A stretch of 64,000 nucleotides of DNA from NCBI RefSeq assembly GCF_900187975.1, contig NZ_FZPC01000026.1, positions 52,544-116,543 on the forward strand. Direction: 5' to 3'. The translations under genes were made by a program, and so were the position numbers. The notes below the pieces were generated by a model. That model searched no databases. It saw only the letters and a list, made by a program, of their open reading frames with translations, and had not been told where the DNA came from. Below, piece by piece: positions 49,866-59,912 of this stretch. Position 1 is the stretch's first letter, and every line of letters starts with the position of its first letter. The stretch is from Pseudomonas delhiensis. GTDB taxonomy: Bacteria > Pseudomonadota > Gammaproteobacteria > Pseudomonadales > Pseudomonadaceae.

Positions 49866-50345
49866 ATGGGAATCGCCGCCTGCGACCTGCGACAGCACGT
49901 CATCCGGCCCACCCTGCTGTACCTGGAACGTCACAGCGGGGAGGCCGAGGCGCTGTTGCTGGGAGCGGCGGCCTGTCAATCGGCGCTTGGCAGCAGCCTG
50001 GACAACGGCCACGGACACGGCCTGTTCCGCATCGACGAATACCGCCACCAACAGCTCTGGGATCGCTACCTGGCCCTGGACCCGAACCTTGCCAGCCGCG
50101 TGCGCGGCCTGGCCAGCCAGCACGCCTTCCTCGACGCCCCGCACCTGGAACTGACCGTGAACCTGCGCTACAGCACCGCCATCGCCTGGATGCTGGTGGA
50201 GGCCCAGCGCCTGCCACTGCCCGCCCCCACCGACCACCTCGGCCAGGCCAGGGTCTGGCGCCGGGTGTTCCGGCCCCATGGCCACCTGCGTGATTTTCTC
50301 GACGCCTGGCAGGCATACATCGGCGATCCGCTGCTCGCGGCCTGA
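49866..50345 (+). CDS. Hypothetical protein
   Basis: A 159-residue protein I cannot assign. It begins MGIAACDLRQHVIRPTLLYL and includes LLLGAAACQSALGSSLDNGHGHGLFRID and RVRGLASQHAFLDAPHLELTVNLRYSTAIAWML (in pieces). The pattern of a Glu or catalytic-type region followed by a helix-rich part faintly recalls phage lysozyme-like or transglycosylase folds, but no catalytic signature is certain. GAGGGA lies before the ATG. The 200 bp upstream are AT-rich and probably hold its promoter (TTTACA and ACACTT-like elements near 49742-49770). It precedes the FadL-like porin gene. Confidence 0.7.
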   Translation: MGIAACDLRQHVIRPTLLYLERHSGEAEALLLGAAACQSALGSSLDNGHGHGLFRIDEYRHQQLWDRYLALDPNLASRVRGLASQHAFLDAPHLELTVNLRYSTAIAWMLVEAQRLPLPAPTDHLGQARVWRRVFRPHGHLRDFLDAWQAYIGDPLLAA

Positions 50346-50458
50346 CCTCGGTCAATGACCGATCAGTCAGCTTTCATTTACATACATTAACGAAGCTAAA
50401 GGCTCGCCCAACGGCGGCACTTTGCGCGCAAAAGCCCGACGTAGAGCCCCTTTGGGGT

Positions 50459-50487
50459 ACTACCAAAGGCCCGGGAATCTTGGTAGT
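50459..50487. promoter_or_regulatory. Inverted repeat, candidate operator of the FadL-like porin
   Basis: ACTACCAA and TTGGTAGT face each other perfectly with a 13-bp spacer, 35-63 bp before the porin start codon, at the place of a core promoter. It does not match the PsrA consensus for fatty-acid genes. Confidence 0.5.
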
Positions 50488-50521
50488 TTGCGCGCCGTTG
50501 ACCACAGGAGTTGCTCTTACA

Positions 50522-51799
50522 ATGAAAACAACATGGCTCAAAACCACCCTCGCTCTGACCATCAGCGCTGCCTCTGCCCAGGCCCTGGCCAACGGCATCG
50601 CGATCAACGAACAGAGCGCCAGCGGCGCCGGCACCGCCTACGCGGGCCGCGCTTCCTCGGCACTCGATGCCAGTACCATCTACGGTAACCCGGCCGGCCT
50701 GTCCAAGCTCAAGCGCACCGAGGTCAGCGGCGGCCTGGCCATCGTCGATGCCAAGGACGACATCAGCGGCGCCTCCGGCCCGGGCTCCAACAAGGGCGAC
50801 TCCGTCCCCCTGGCCGCCGTCCCGTTCGGCTACTTCTCCACCCCGATCAATGAGGACTTCACCGTCGGCCTCGGCGTCTACGTGCCCTACGGCATCATCA
50901 ACGACTACGAGAACGGCTTCCAGGGCAGCTACCACGGCTCCTACAGCAAGGTCCAGGTGATCACTGTCCAGCCGACCATCGCCTACAAGATCAACGACAA
51001 GGTCTCCGTCGGCTTCGGCCCGACCTTCAACCGCATCGACGGCCAGTTGAAGAACGACCTGGCGACCAATGCGCTGAATGGCGGCCGCGGCGACACCCAC
51101 ATCGACATCAAGGGCGACGACACCGCGCTGGGCTACAACATCGGCGTGATGGTCGACCTGACCGACGACACCACCTGGGGCCTGACCTACCACTCCAAGG
51201 TCGACTACCACCTGGGCGGCCGCACCAAGGTCAAGAACGCCCCCGGCGCCCTGGGCCTGAACGGCAGCTACGACGCCAAGCTCGACATCACCCTGCCGGA
51301 GTCGGTGGATACCTCCTTCACCCACAAGTTCAACGACAAGTGGACCGGCTACGTCGGTGCCGTATGGACCCGCTGGAGCCGCCTGGAGGCCATCGAAGTG
51401 CGCAACAGCGGCGTACCGGCCCTGGGCCAGGCGCTGGGCTTCGGCACCATCGGCGAAGACCTGAAGTGGCATGACACCTGGTCGGCCTCCATCGGCGCCT
51501 CCTACCAGTTGAACCCGGAATGGGTACTGCGCACGGGCTACGCCTACGATCCGTCGCCGACCGACAACGACTACCGCAACGTGCGCATCCCGGTGGGCAA
51601 CCGCCAGATCGTCACCTTCGGTGCCGGCTGGTCGCCGAACCCGGACCTGACCGTCGACGTCGCCTACGCCTACCTGTGGGAAGACACCGCCAGCGTCAAC
51701 GTCAAGGACGGCACTGGCATCGGCCTGCAACCGGCCTATAGCGCCAAGTACGACAACAGCGCCAACGGCCTGACCGCGCAAGTCACCTATCGCTTCTGA
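50522..51799 (+). CDS. FadL-family outer-membrane transport protein
   Basis: A 425-residue outer-membrane beta-barrel of the FadL/OmpP1/TodX family. Signal peptide MKTTWLKTTLALTISAASA, cleaved after ALA. The plug region begins NGIAINEQSASGAGTAYAGRAS and holds the conserved STIYGNPAGLSKL. The chain ends with the terminal aromatic of barrel proteins, VTYRF. It takes up long-chain fatty acids or other hydrophobic compounds. The gene has its own leader with an inverted repeat, and a strong terminator. Confidence 0.92.
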   Translation: MKTTWLKTTLALTISAASAQALANGIAINEQSASGAGTAYAGRASSALDASTIYGNPAGLSKLKRTEVSGGLAIVDAKDDISGASGPGSNKGDSVPLAAVPFGYFSTPINEDFTVGLGVYVPYGIINDYENGFQGSYHGSYSKVQVITVQPTIAYKINDKVSVGFGPTFNRIDGQLKNDLATNALNGGRGDTHIDIKGDDTALGYNIGVMVDLTDDTTWGLTYHSKVDYHLGGRTKVKNAPGALGLNGSYDAKLDITLPESVDTSFTHKFNDKWTGYVGAVWTRWSRLEAIEVRNSGVPALGQALGFGTIGEDLKWHDTWSASIGASYQLNPEWVLRTGYAYDPSPTDNDYRNVRIPVGNRQIVTFGAGWSPNPDLTVDVAYAYLWEDTASVNVKDGTGIGLQPAYSAKYDNSANGLTAQVTYRF

Positions 51800-51856
51800 C
51801 AGGCGCGAGCGCACGGGGAGAAGCCGGGCAGATGCCCTGATGCCGTTCCCTTGAAG

Positions 51857-51893
51857 AATGCCGTTTCTTCCCATGGGAGAAACGGCATTTTTC
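51857..51893 (+). terminator. Rho-independent terminator after the porin gene
   Basis: AATGCCGTTTCT and AGAAACGGCATT form a perfect 12-bp stem closed by TCCCATGGG, followed by TTTTC. Confidence 0.85.
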
Positions 51894-52006
51894 ATGGGGG
51901 CTTCGTTTGTTGCCCTGGCCCTGCGCTCCAATCAAGAACGGCATTGCTCTTCGTAGGATCGAGGGGGACGCCTAGTTCTTGCTCGCGAACCCTGGGCTCC
52001 CAGTTC

Positions 52007-52178
52007 GTAGGGCGCATAACGCCTACGGCGTTATCCACCAATCGCGGACAGAGTCCTACGGTTCCAGGAAAGCACGGTCGTAGGAGCGGACTCCGTCCGC
52101 GATTGGATTCACCGCCCACGCCGGACGCCCCGGTGGCACGGCCAACGGCGGATAACCGCGAACGGTTATGCGCCCTAC
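52007..52178. repeat. Family C palindrome pair enclosing a B-type arm
   Basis: GTAGGGCGCATAACGCC (52007) and ATGCGCCCTAC (ending 52178) are the outer arms of a C unit. Between them at about 52078-52106 lies TCGTAGGAGCGGACTCCGTC, a B-type arm, so one repeat seems to have inserted into another. The rest of the 51894-52242 gap holds no gene. Confidence 0.75.
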
Positions 52179-52242
52179 GAACTTGCCGGCTGACCGCCCA
52201 CGCCCAAGGGAGCGGAGCCAGGTATCGTCCGGCTTTTCATCC

Positions 52243-52797
52243 TTACGGCTGGCTGGCGATCGCCTTCTCGATGGCCGCCTGCAATGCCGGGTCGTCCGGC
52301 TTGGTCAGGCTGGGGAACTGCGCCACCACCTTGCCCTGGCGGTCCACCACGTATTTGTAGAAGTTCCAGCGCGGCGCCTGGTCGGCCTGGCGCGCCAGCT
52401 CGCGGAACAGCGGGATGGCGTCGTCGCCGCGCACCGGCTGCACCTGGGTCATGTTGAAGGTCACGCCGTAGTTGCCGTAGCAGACCTGGGCCGTCTCGGC
52501 GGCGTCGTCGGCCTCCTGCTTGAAGTCGTCCGAGGGCACGCCCAGCACTTCCAGGCCCTGGCCCTTGTAGCGCTGGTAGATCGCCTCCAGGCCCTTGAAC
52601 TGCGGGGTGAAGCCGCAGTGGCTAGCGGTGTTGACCACCAGCAGCGGCTTGCCGGCGTAGAGCCCGCACAGGTCAAGGTCGACCTTCGAGCGCAGCTTCT
52701 GCAGGTGCCCCTGCTGCGCCAGCAGCGGCGGGCAGTCGGCGGCCTGGGCGGCCAGCGGCAGGCAGCACAGCAGGCCGAGGAACAGATGGCGGGACAT
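52243..52797 (-). CDS. Glutathione peroxidase family protein, exported
   Basis: A 184-residue thiol peroxidase of the glutathione peroxidase family. The catalytic Cys is in [17 protein letters not shown], where animal enzymes have selenocysteine. [11 protein letters not shown] and the [16 protein letters not shown] segment with the catalytic Trp-Asn are present. The signal peptide [20 protein letters not shown] sends it to the periplasm. AGGAG precedes the ATG. It reduces peroxides, more likely with thioredoxin-like donors than glutathione. It lies 58 bp after the tiny membrane ORF. Confidence 0.9.
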   Translation of the reverse strand: MSRHLFLGLLCCLPLAAQAADCPPLLAQQGHLQKLRSKVDLDLCGLYAGKPLLVVNTASHCGFTPQFKGLEAIYQRYKGQGLEVLGVPSDDFKQEADDAAETAQVCYGNYGVTFNMTQVQPVRGDDAIPLFRELARQADQAPRWNFYKYVVDRQGKVVAQFPSLTKPDDPALQAAIEKAIASQP

Positions 52798-52855
52798 GGC
52801 GATTCTCCTTCTTCGATCGGAGGACGCTACTCCCCTGCCCCGCGCTCGGCAATCC

Positions 52856-52981
52856 TCAGAAGCAGTGGCCCAGGCCCGCCTGCAGCAGCGCCAGGCCGCC
52901 ATGGCGCCAACCCCACCAGGCCAGGCCCAGCAGCGCCACGGCCAGCACGGCCGCCCCCAGGCGCAGGGCCAGCGGGTTCAT
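52856..52981 (-). CDS. Tiny membrane peptide (41 aa) coupled to the MFS transporter
   Basis: A 41-residue peptide, [19 protein letters not shown] followed by a WWGWRHGG turn and a short second hydrophobic part ending in CF. One clear membrane helix lies at residues 7-26. The ATG overlaps the MFS stop codon (ATGA), the arrangement of translational coupling, which supports expression. It could be an accessory subunit of the MFS exporter; no known family was recognised. Confidence 0.6.
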   Translation of the reverse strand: MNPLALRLGAAVLAVALLGLAWWGWRHGGLALLQAGLGHCF

Positions 52982-54183
52982 GCCGCCTCCGCGGCGCCCA
53001 GGCGCGCCACCGGGCGTTCGCGCACCGGCCAGTTGAGCAGGCCGGCGAGCAGCGAGAGGAGGATCGCGATGCGCCAGACCAGGTCGTAGTTGCCGGTGTG
53101 GTCGTAGACGTAGCCGCCCAGCCAGCCGCCGAGGAAGGCGCCGATCTGGTGGAAGAGGAAGGTGATGCCGCCGAGCATGGACAGGTTGCGCACGCCGAAC
53201 AGCGTGGCCACGGTGCCATTGGTCAGCGGCACAGTGGACAGCCACAGCAGGCCCATGGCGATGCCGAAGGCGTAGGCCGTCCACACCGTCAGCGGCGCCC
53301 AGAGGAAGGCCAGGATCACCAGGCCGCGCACCAGGTACAGGCCGGTCAGCAGCTTCGGCTTGCTGAAGCGCCCGCCGAGCCAGCCGGCGATGTAGGTGCC
53401 GAACACGTTGAATAGCCCCACCAGCGCCAACACCGTGGTGCCGACGGTGGCCGGCAGGTGGCGGTCCACCAGGTAGGCCGGCAGGTGCACGCCGATGAAC
53501 ACCACCTGGAAGCCGCAGACGAAGAAGCCCAGCGACAGCAGCCAGAAGCCGGAATGCCCGCAGGCCTCGCGCAGCGCATCGCCCAGGGACTGCTCGTGGG
53601 ACTGCACCGGCAGCGGCTTGTCGCGCATCAGCCCGGCCAGCGGCACGATCAGCGCCACCAGCAGGCCCAGGGCGAGCAGCGCCGCCGACCAGCCGAGCCA
53701 GCCGATCAGGCCGAGGGTGCCGGGCAGCATGGCGAACTGGCCGAAGGAGCCGGCGGCGGCGGAGATGCCCATGGCCATGCTGCGCCGCTCCAGCGGCACG
53801 GCGCGGCCGACGGCGCCGAGGATCACCGAGAAGGAGGTGCCGGACAGGCCGATGCCGATCAGCAACCCGGCTGACAGCGAGAGGCTGGCGGCGGAGTCCG
53901 CATAGCCCATCAGCACCAGGCCCAGGGCATACAGCAGGCCGCCCACCAGCACCGCGCGGGCCGCGCCGAAACGGTCGGCCAGGGCCCCGGTGAACGGCTG
54001 GGCGATACCCCAGATGAGGTTCTGCAGGGCGATGGCGAAGGCGAACACCTCGCGGCCCCAGCCGAACTGCGCGCTCATGGGCGCGAGGAACAGGCCGAAG
54101 CCGTGGCGGACGCCCAGGGACAGGGCCAGGATCAGGGCGCCGGACAGCAGTATCCAGAAACCCGCACGCGACAGCTTGGACAT
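52978..54183 (-). CDS. MFS transporter under MarR control
   Basis: A 401-residue major facilitator with twelve membrane helices. Motif A-like GALADRFGAARAVLVGG lies in the loop between helices 2 and 3; the first helix has LALSLGVRHGFGLFLAPM, typical of the monocarboxylate/oxalate-formate-like group. The direction and substrate are unknown; a MarR neighbour suggests efflux of aromatic or toxic compounds. The palindrome GGGTATATACCC lies 21 bp before the start. The marR gene is directly upstream on the same strand. Confidence 0.88.
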   Translation of the reverse strand: MSKLSRAGFWILLSGALILALSLGVRHGFGLFLAPMSAQFGWGREVFAFAIALQNLIWGIAQPFTGALADRFGAARAVLVGGLLYALGLVLMGYADSAASLSLSAGLLIGIGLSGTSFSVILGAVGRAVPLERRSMAMGISAAAGSFGQFAMLPGTLGLIGWLGWSAALLALGLLVALIVPLAGLMRDKPLPVQSHEQSLGDALREACGHSGFWLLSLGFFVCGFQVVFIGVHLPAYLVDRHLPATVGTTVLALVGLFNVFGTYIAGWLGGRFSKPKLLTGLYLVRGLVILAFLWAPLTVWTAYAFGIAMGLLWLSTVPLTNGTVATLFGVRNLSMLGGITFLFHQIGAFLGGWLGGYVYDHTGNYDLVWRIAILLSLLAGLLNWPVRERPVARLGAAEAA

Positions 54184-54203
54184 TGTTCTTCTCGCTCCAA
54201 CAG

Positions 54204-54215
54204 GGGTATATACCC
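54204..54215 (-). promoter_or_regulatory. MarR-type operator upstream of the MFS gene
   Basis: GGGTATATACCC is a perfect 12-bp palindrome between marR and the MFS gene. Its core GTATATACCC also occurs upstream of marR, so the same repressor probably binds both. Confidence 0.65.
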
Positions 54216-54248
54216 GCATTTATCCAGAAGAGCCCTTGGCAAAGGGGC

Positions 54249-54665
54249 TCAATCGAGGGCTTCCAGCTCCCCCAGCAAGGCCATCAGCTGCTCGCGGCGT
54301 TCCGCGCCCAGGCGTTCGTACATCCGCCGCTGCGCCGCCTCCCACGGCTGCGCGCCCTGCTCCAGGCGCTCGCGTCCGGCGGCGGTGAGCAGCACCAGAC
54401 GGTTGCGCTGGTCGCCGGCATCGCCCTGCAGCACAACCAGGCCCTCGGCCTGCAGCGGCCGCAGGTTGCGGCCCAGGGTGCTGCGGTCCAGGCCCATGGC
54501 CTCGGCCAGCTCGGAAATGCTCGGTTGCTCCAGGCGCGCCAGGTGACGCAGCAGGGAAAACTGCGCGACCGTCAGCCCGATGCCCTGCAGGGCATCGTCA
54601 TAGACGCGGGTGACACCACGGGCGGCACGGCGCAACTGGGTGCAGAGGCATTGGGTGGTCAGCAT
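54249..54665 (-). CDS. MarR-family transcriptional regulator
   Basis: A 138-residue winged-helix repressor. The recognition part SISELAEAMGLDRSTLGRNLRPLQAEGLVVL and the wing GDAGDQRNRLVLLTAAGRERL (read in pieces) are typical MarR. I start at MLTTQCLCTQLRRAARG; cysteines 6 and 8 near the N-terminus could sense oxidants, as in OspR/OhrR-type regulators, though this is inference. It probably represses itself and the MFS gene through GTATATACCC sites. Confidence 0.9.
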   Translation of the reverse strand: MLTTQCLCTQLRRAARGVTRVYDDALQGIGLTVAQFSLLRHLARLEQPSISELAEAMGLDRSTLGRNLRPLQAEGLVVLQGDAGDQRNRLVLLTAAGRERLEQGAQPWEAAQRRMYERLGAERREQLMALLGELEALD

Positions 54666-54670
54666 GATAC

Positions 54671-54682
54671 GTGTATATACCC
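54671..54682 (-). promoter_or_regulatory. MarR-type operator upstream of marR
   Basis: GTGTATATACCC lies 5-17 bp before the marR start codon and matches the perfect palindrome at 54204-54215 except for one base. Binding here would block transcription or translation of marR itself. Confidence 0.6.
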
Positions 54683-54815
54683 GCGACACCCGCGGCGGTC
54701 AATCGCGATGACGGTCGATTGTCCGATCTGCCAGGCGCCGGCTGTTGCCGCTGCCAAGGCCAGGCGGGGTGCGCGGCCGTATAACTGCGACCACAGTCCC
54801 CCCGAGGTCACCCCA

Positions 54816-56636
<1,821 letters not shown>

Positions 56637-56667
56637 TCCGGGACGCCCGCCAAGCCCCGGGAGTTGC

Positions 56668-56875
56668 TGTAGGAGCGAGCTTGCTCGCGAACGGATTCCG
56701 CCGCGGGGTTTGTTCGCGAGCAAGCTCGCTCCTACGAAAAGCCCTGGCGCAAACTACGCCTAGGCCGCTCTTCGTAGGATGGGTTGAGCTTGTGCTCAAC
56801 CCATCCTACGGGGCTTCGAACCCACCTGTAGGAGCGGGCCCTGCCCGCGATTTCGCGCGCAGGGCGCGCTCCTAC
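56668..56875. repeat. Repeat cluster including a perfect 17-bp palindrome (family D)
   Basis: A B' unit (56668-56736), then CGTAGGATGGGTTGAGC and its exact inverted copy around a TTGT loop (56773-56810), then a B unit (56827-56875). They fill the gap between the convergent acyl-CoA dehydrogenase and helicase genes. The middle unit occurs only once here. Confidence 0.8.
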
Positions 56876-56897
56876 GAAGAGCCTCGGTGCCGGGAAC

Positions 56898-58223
56898 TTA
56901 CTCGGCCGCCGGCTTCCTGCGCTTGAGCGGCGCCATGCCGTCGTTGCTGACCACCGCGGACGGCGCCGCCTTCGGCTTGTTCGCCGGCTTGCGCCTGGCG
57001 GCGGGCTTGGCGCCGGCCTTCTTGCCGGCGTCGGTCTTTTTCTTCTTGGTGCCGGCGGCCTTGCCCGAGGCCTTGAGCTTCTTCGGCCCCTTGTAGCCGG
57101 CCTTCAGGCCTGGGATGCTGCGGGCTTCGAAGCGCAGCTTGAGGTAGCGCTCGATGCTCGACATCAGGTTCCAGTCGGTGTGCGCCACCAGCGAGATCGC
57201 GGTGCCGGCGGCGCCCGCGCGGCCGGTGCGGCCGATGCGGTGCACGTACTCGTCGCCCTTGCGCGGCACGTCGTAGTTCACCACCAGGTCCAGGTTGTCC
57301 ACGTCCAGGCCGCGGGCGGCCACGTCGGTGGCGATGAGGATCTTCACCGCGCCCTGCTTCAGGCGCTCGATGGCCAGCTTGCGGTCCTTCTGGTCCTTCT
57401 CGCCGTGCAGCACGAAGACCTTGTGCCCGGCGGCGATCAGCCGGCCGGTCAGGCGGTCGGCCTGCACGCGGGTGTTGGTGAAGACGATGGCCTTCTCATA
57501 GGGCTCGTTCTGCAGCAGCCAGAACAGCACGGCTTCCTTGTGCTCGCCCTCGTCCACCAGGATGACCTGCTGGCGGACTTCCTCGTTGATCTCGCCGACG
57601 CGGTTGAGCAGCAGGTGCTCCGGCTCGCGCAGCACCTGCTCGATCATCTCGCGCAGGCCGCTGCCGGCGGTGGCGGAGAACAGCAGGGTCTGGCGCTGCG
57701 CCGGGCACTGGCCGGCGAGCTTGAGCACGTCCTCGGCGAAGCCCATGTCGAGCATGCGGTCGGCCTCGTCCAGCACCAGCACCTCGACGTCGCCCAGCGG
57801 CAGGTTGCCGGCGTTGAACTGCTCGTTCAGGCGGCCGGGGGTGCCGATGATGATCTCCGGGTTCTTGCGCAGGCGCGCGCCCTGCACCTTGAAGTCCTCG
57901 CCGCCGGTGATCAGGCAGGCCTTGATGAAGGTGAACTGGGCGAAGCGCTCGACTTCCTTGAGGGTCTGCTGGGCCAGCTCGCGGGTCGGCAGCAGGATCA
58001 GCGCGCGGGCGCCGCTCCTGGGCTTCTCCTCGCTGAGCAGGCGGTGCAGCAGCGGCAGCACGAAGGCGGCGGTCTTGCCGCTGCCGGTCTGCGCGGTCAC
58101 GCGCAGGTCGCGGCCCTCCAGCGCCTTCGGGATGGCCGCGGCCTGGACGGCGGTCGGCTCGGTGAAGGACAGGGTTTCCAGCGCCTTGAGCAGGCGTTCG
58201 TGGAGGGCGAATTGGGCGAACAA
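56898..58223 (-). CDS. DEAD-box RNA helicase
   Basis: A 441-residue RNA helicase. The Q motif precedes VTAQTGSGKTAAF (motif I); PTRELAQQ (Ia), TPGRL (Ib), VLDEADRMLD (II), LFSAT (III) and HRIGRTGRAG (VI) follow. The C-terminal about 60 residues are a Lys/Ala/Pro-rich basic tail (AAGTKKKKTDAGKKAG) for RNA binding. I prefer the TTG at 58223 (FAQFALHERLLKAL), seven bases after GAGG; the ATG at 58262 has no ribosome site and adds 13 unconserved residues. It probably helps ribosome assembly or mRNA turnover, as SrmB/RhlE do. Confidence 0.9.
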   Translation of the reverse strand: MFAQFALHERLLKALETLSFTEPTAVQAAAIPKALEGRDLRVTAQTGSGKTAAFVLPLLHRLLSEEKPRSGARALILLPTRELAQQTLKEVERFAQFTFIKACLITGGEDFKVQGARLRKNPEIIIGTPGRLNEQFNAGNLPLGDVEVLVLDEADRMLDMGFAEDVLKLAGQCPAQRQTLLFSATAGSGLREMIEQVLREPEHLLLNRVGEINEEVRQQVILVDEGEHKEAVLFWLLQNEPYEKAIVFTNTRVQADRLTGRLIAAGHKVFVLHGEKDQKDRKLAIERLKQGAVKILIATDVAARGLDVDNLDLVVNYDVPRKGDEYVHRIGRTGRAGAAGTAISLVAHTDWNLMSSIERYLKLRFEARSIPGLKAGYKGPKKLKASGKAAGTKKKKTDAGKKAGAKPAARRKPANKPKAAPSAVVSNDGMAPLKRRKPAAE

Positions 58224-58396
58224 GGCAGACCTCGGGAAGACGAAAGGAACAAACAGCTGCATAGCGTAACGGTTGCCGCGCGCGCGCGCAGGTTTTATTC
58301 GCCGGTCGCGATCCGCACGCCCCGTGTCGCCCTCGGGCAAGTCCGCCGCCGGGGCCCATCCCAGACTGGCCGCAGGACAGCCCGAGGAGTGTCGAG

Positions 58397-59761
58397 ATGC
58401 CGCATCGCCCCACCGCCGCCGAGCGCCTCGAGCGCCTGCCGCTGAGCCCCTACCACCGCCTGATCTTCGTGATCATCGCCCTGGCGTTCTTCTTCGACTC
58501 CATGGACCTGGCGATGATGACCTTCCTGCTCGGCTCGATCAAAGCCGAGTTCGGCCTGTCCAGCGCCCAGGCCGGGCTGCTGGCCAGCTCCAGCTTCTTC
58601 GGCATGGTGCTGGGCGCGGCGCTGTCGGGCATGCTCGCCGACCGCTTCGGGCGCAAGCCGGTGTTCCAGTGGAGCATCGTGCTCTGGGGCCTGGCCAGCT
58701 ACCTGTGCTCCACCGCCGGCGACGTGCAGAGCCTGACGCTGTACCGCGTGCTGCTGGGCATCGGCATGGGCATGGAGTTCCCCATCGCCCAGTCGCTGCT
58801 CTCGGAGATGATCCCGGCCAGGGCCCGCGGCCGTTACATCGCGCTGATGGACGGCTTCTGGCCGCTGGGCTTCATCGCCGCCGGCTGCCTGTCCTACTTC
58901 GTGCTGCCGGTCGCCGGCTGGCGCAGCCTGTTCCTGCTGCTGGCCTTCCCCGCCCTGTTCGTGCTGGCCATCCGCTTCATGGTGCCGGAGTCGCCACGCT
59001 GGCTGGAACAGGCCGGGCTGGCGGACAAGGCCGAACGCTCGCTGCAGCGCATCGAGGCGCGGGTGATGGCCTCGCTGAAGCTATCCAGCCTGCCCGAACC
59101 GCAGCCGCTGGCGCGTCCCGAACCGAGCCGCCCGGGCTTCTTCAGCGCCTTCGCCGAACTCTGGTCGCCGGCCTACCGCAGCCGCACCCTGACGGTCTGG
59201 AGCCTGTGGTTCTTCGCCCTGCTCGGCTTCTACGGCCTGACCTCCTGGCTCAGCGCCCTGCTGCAGCAATCCGGCTTCGCCGTGACCCAGTCGGTGTACT
59301 ACACGGTACTGATCTCCCTGGCCGGCATCCCCGGCTTCCTCTGCGCGGCCTGGCTGGTGGAGCGCTGGGGGCGCAAGCCGAGCTGCGTGCTGATGCTCCT
59401 GGGCGGCGGCGCCATGGCCTACGCCTACGGCCAGACCGCGGTGTTCGGCGGCAGCCTGGCGCTGCTGATCGGCTTCGGCCTGGCCATGCAGTTCTTCCTC
59501 TTCGGCATGTGGGCGGTGCTCTACACCTACACCCCGGAGCTGTACCCCACCTCGGCGCGCGCCACCGGCTCTGGCTTCGCCTCGGCGGTGGGCCGGGTCG
59601 GCTCGCTGCTGGGGCCCACCATCAGCGGCCTGGTGCTGCCGGTGGCTGGCCAGGGCGGCGTGTTCACCCTCGGCGCGCTGTGTTTCCTGGCGGCCGCCGC
59701 GGTGGTCTGGGGCTTCGGCATCGAGACCCGCGGGCGCACCCTGGAGGAGCTGGCAGGCTGA
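58397..59761 (+). CDS. MFS transporter (metabolite:H+ symporter type)
   Basis: A 454-residue major facilitator with twelve helices. The first helix has FFFDSMDLAMMTFLLG, and motif A is GMLADRFGRKPVF; MVPESPRWLEQAG and the second-half WLVERWGRKPS mark the sugar-porter/aromatic-acid symporter group. TYTPELYPTSARATGSG is the family C-terminal signature. Close types include niacin (NiaP-like), organic acid and aromatic carriers; the substrate stays open. The start follows CGAGGAG. It stands alone between the DEAD-box helicase and the channel gene. Confidence 0.88.
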   Translation: MPHRPTAAERLERLPLSPYHRLIFVIIALAFFFDSMDLAMMTFLLGSIKAEFGLSSAQAGLLASSSFFGMVLGAALSGMLADRFGRKPVFQWSIVLWGLASYLCSTAGDVQSLTLYRVLLGIGMGMEFPIAQSLLSEMIPARARGRYIALMDGFWPLGFIAAGCLSYFVLPVAGWRSLFLLLAFPALFVLAIRFMVPESPRWLEQAGLADKAERSLQRIEARVMASLKLSSLPEPQPLARPEPSRPGFFSAFAELWSPAYRSRTLTVWSLWFFALLGFYGLTSWLSALLQQSGFAVTQSVYYTVLISLAGIPGFLCAAWLVERWGRKPSCVLMLLGGGAMAYAYGQTAVFGGSLALLIGFGLAMQFFLFGMWAVLYTYTPELYPTSARATGSGFASAVGRVGSLLGPTISGLVLPVAGQGGVFTLGALCFLAAAAVVWGFGIETRGRTLEELAG

Positions 59762-59798
59762 AGTTACATTTCGGAAATTTCCTCCCCGCCCCAGCCGC

Positions 59799-59804
59799 TA
59801 CAAT
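59799..59804 (+). promoter_or_regulatory. Likely -10 element of the YbdG-like channel gene
   Basis: TACAAT stands in an otherwise GC-rich gap, 109 bp before the start codon; the -35 is weak. The following stretch CCCCGGCCATCGCGGCCGGG would fold in the leader. Confidence 0.35.
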
Positions 59805-59912
59805 GTCGCGCTCACCCCGGCCATCGCGGCCGGGCCTTCGCGGCTACCCCGTAGCCTCCGCAATACGCGCCACCCCGCACTGGCGCCCCGATCCAAAGGA
59901 TGTTTCCGGCCT

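Noticed and set aside
50346..50521. PsrA-type operator for the FadL-like gene
   Set aside because: No GAAAC-N4-GTTTC pattern; the inverted repeat present is different.
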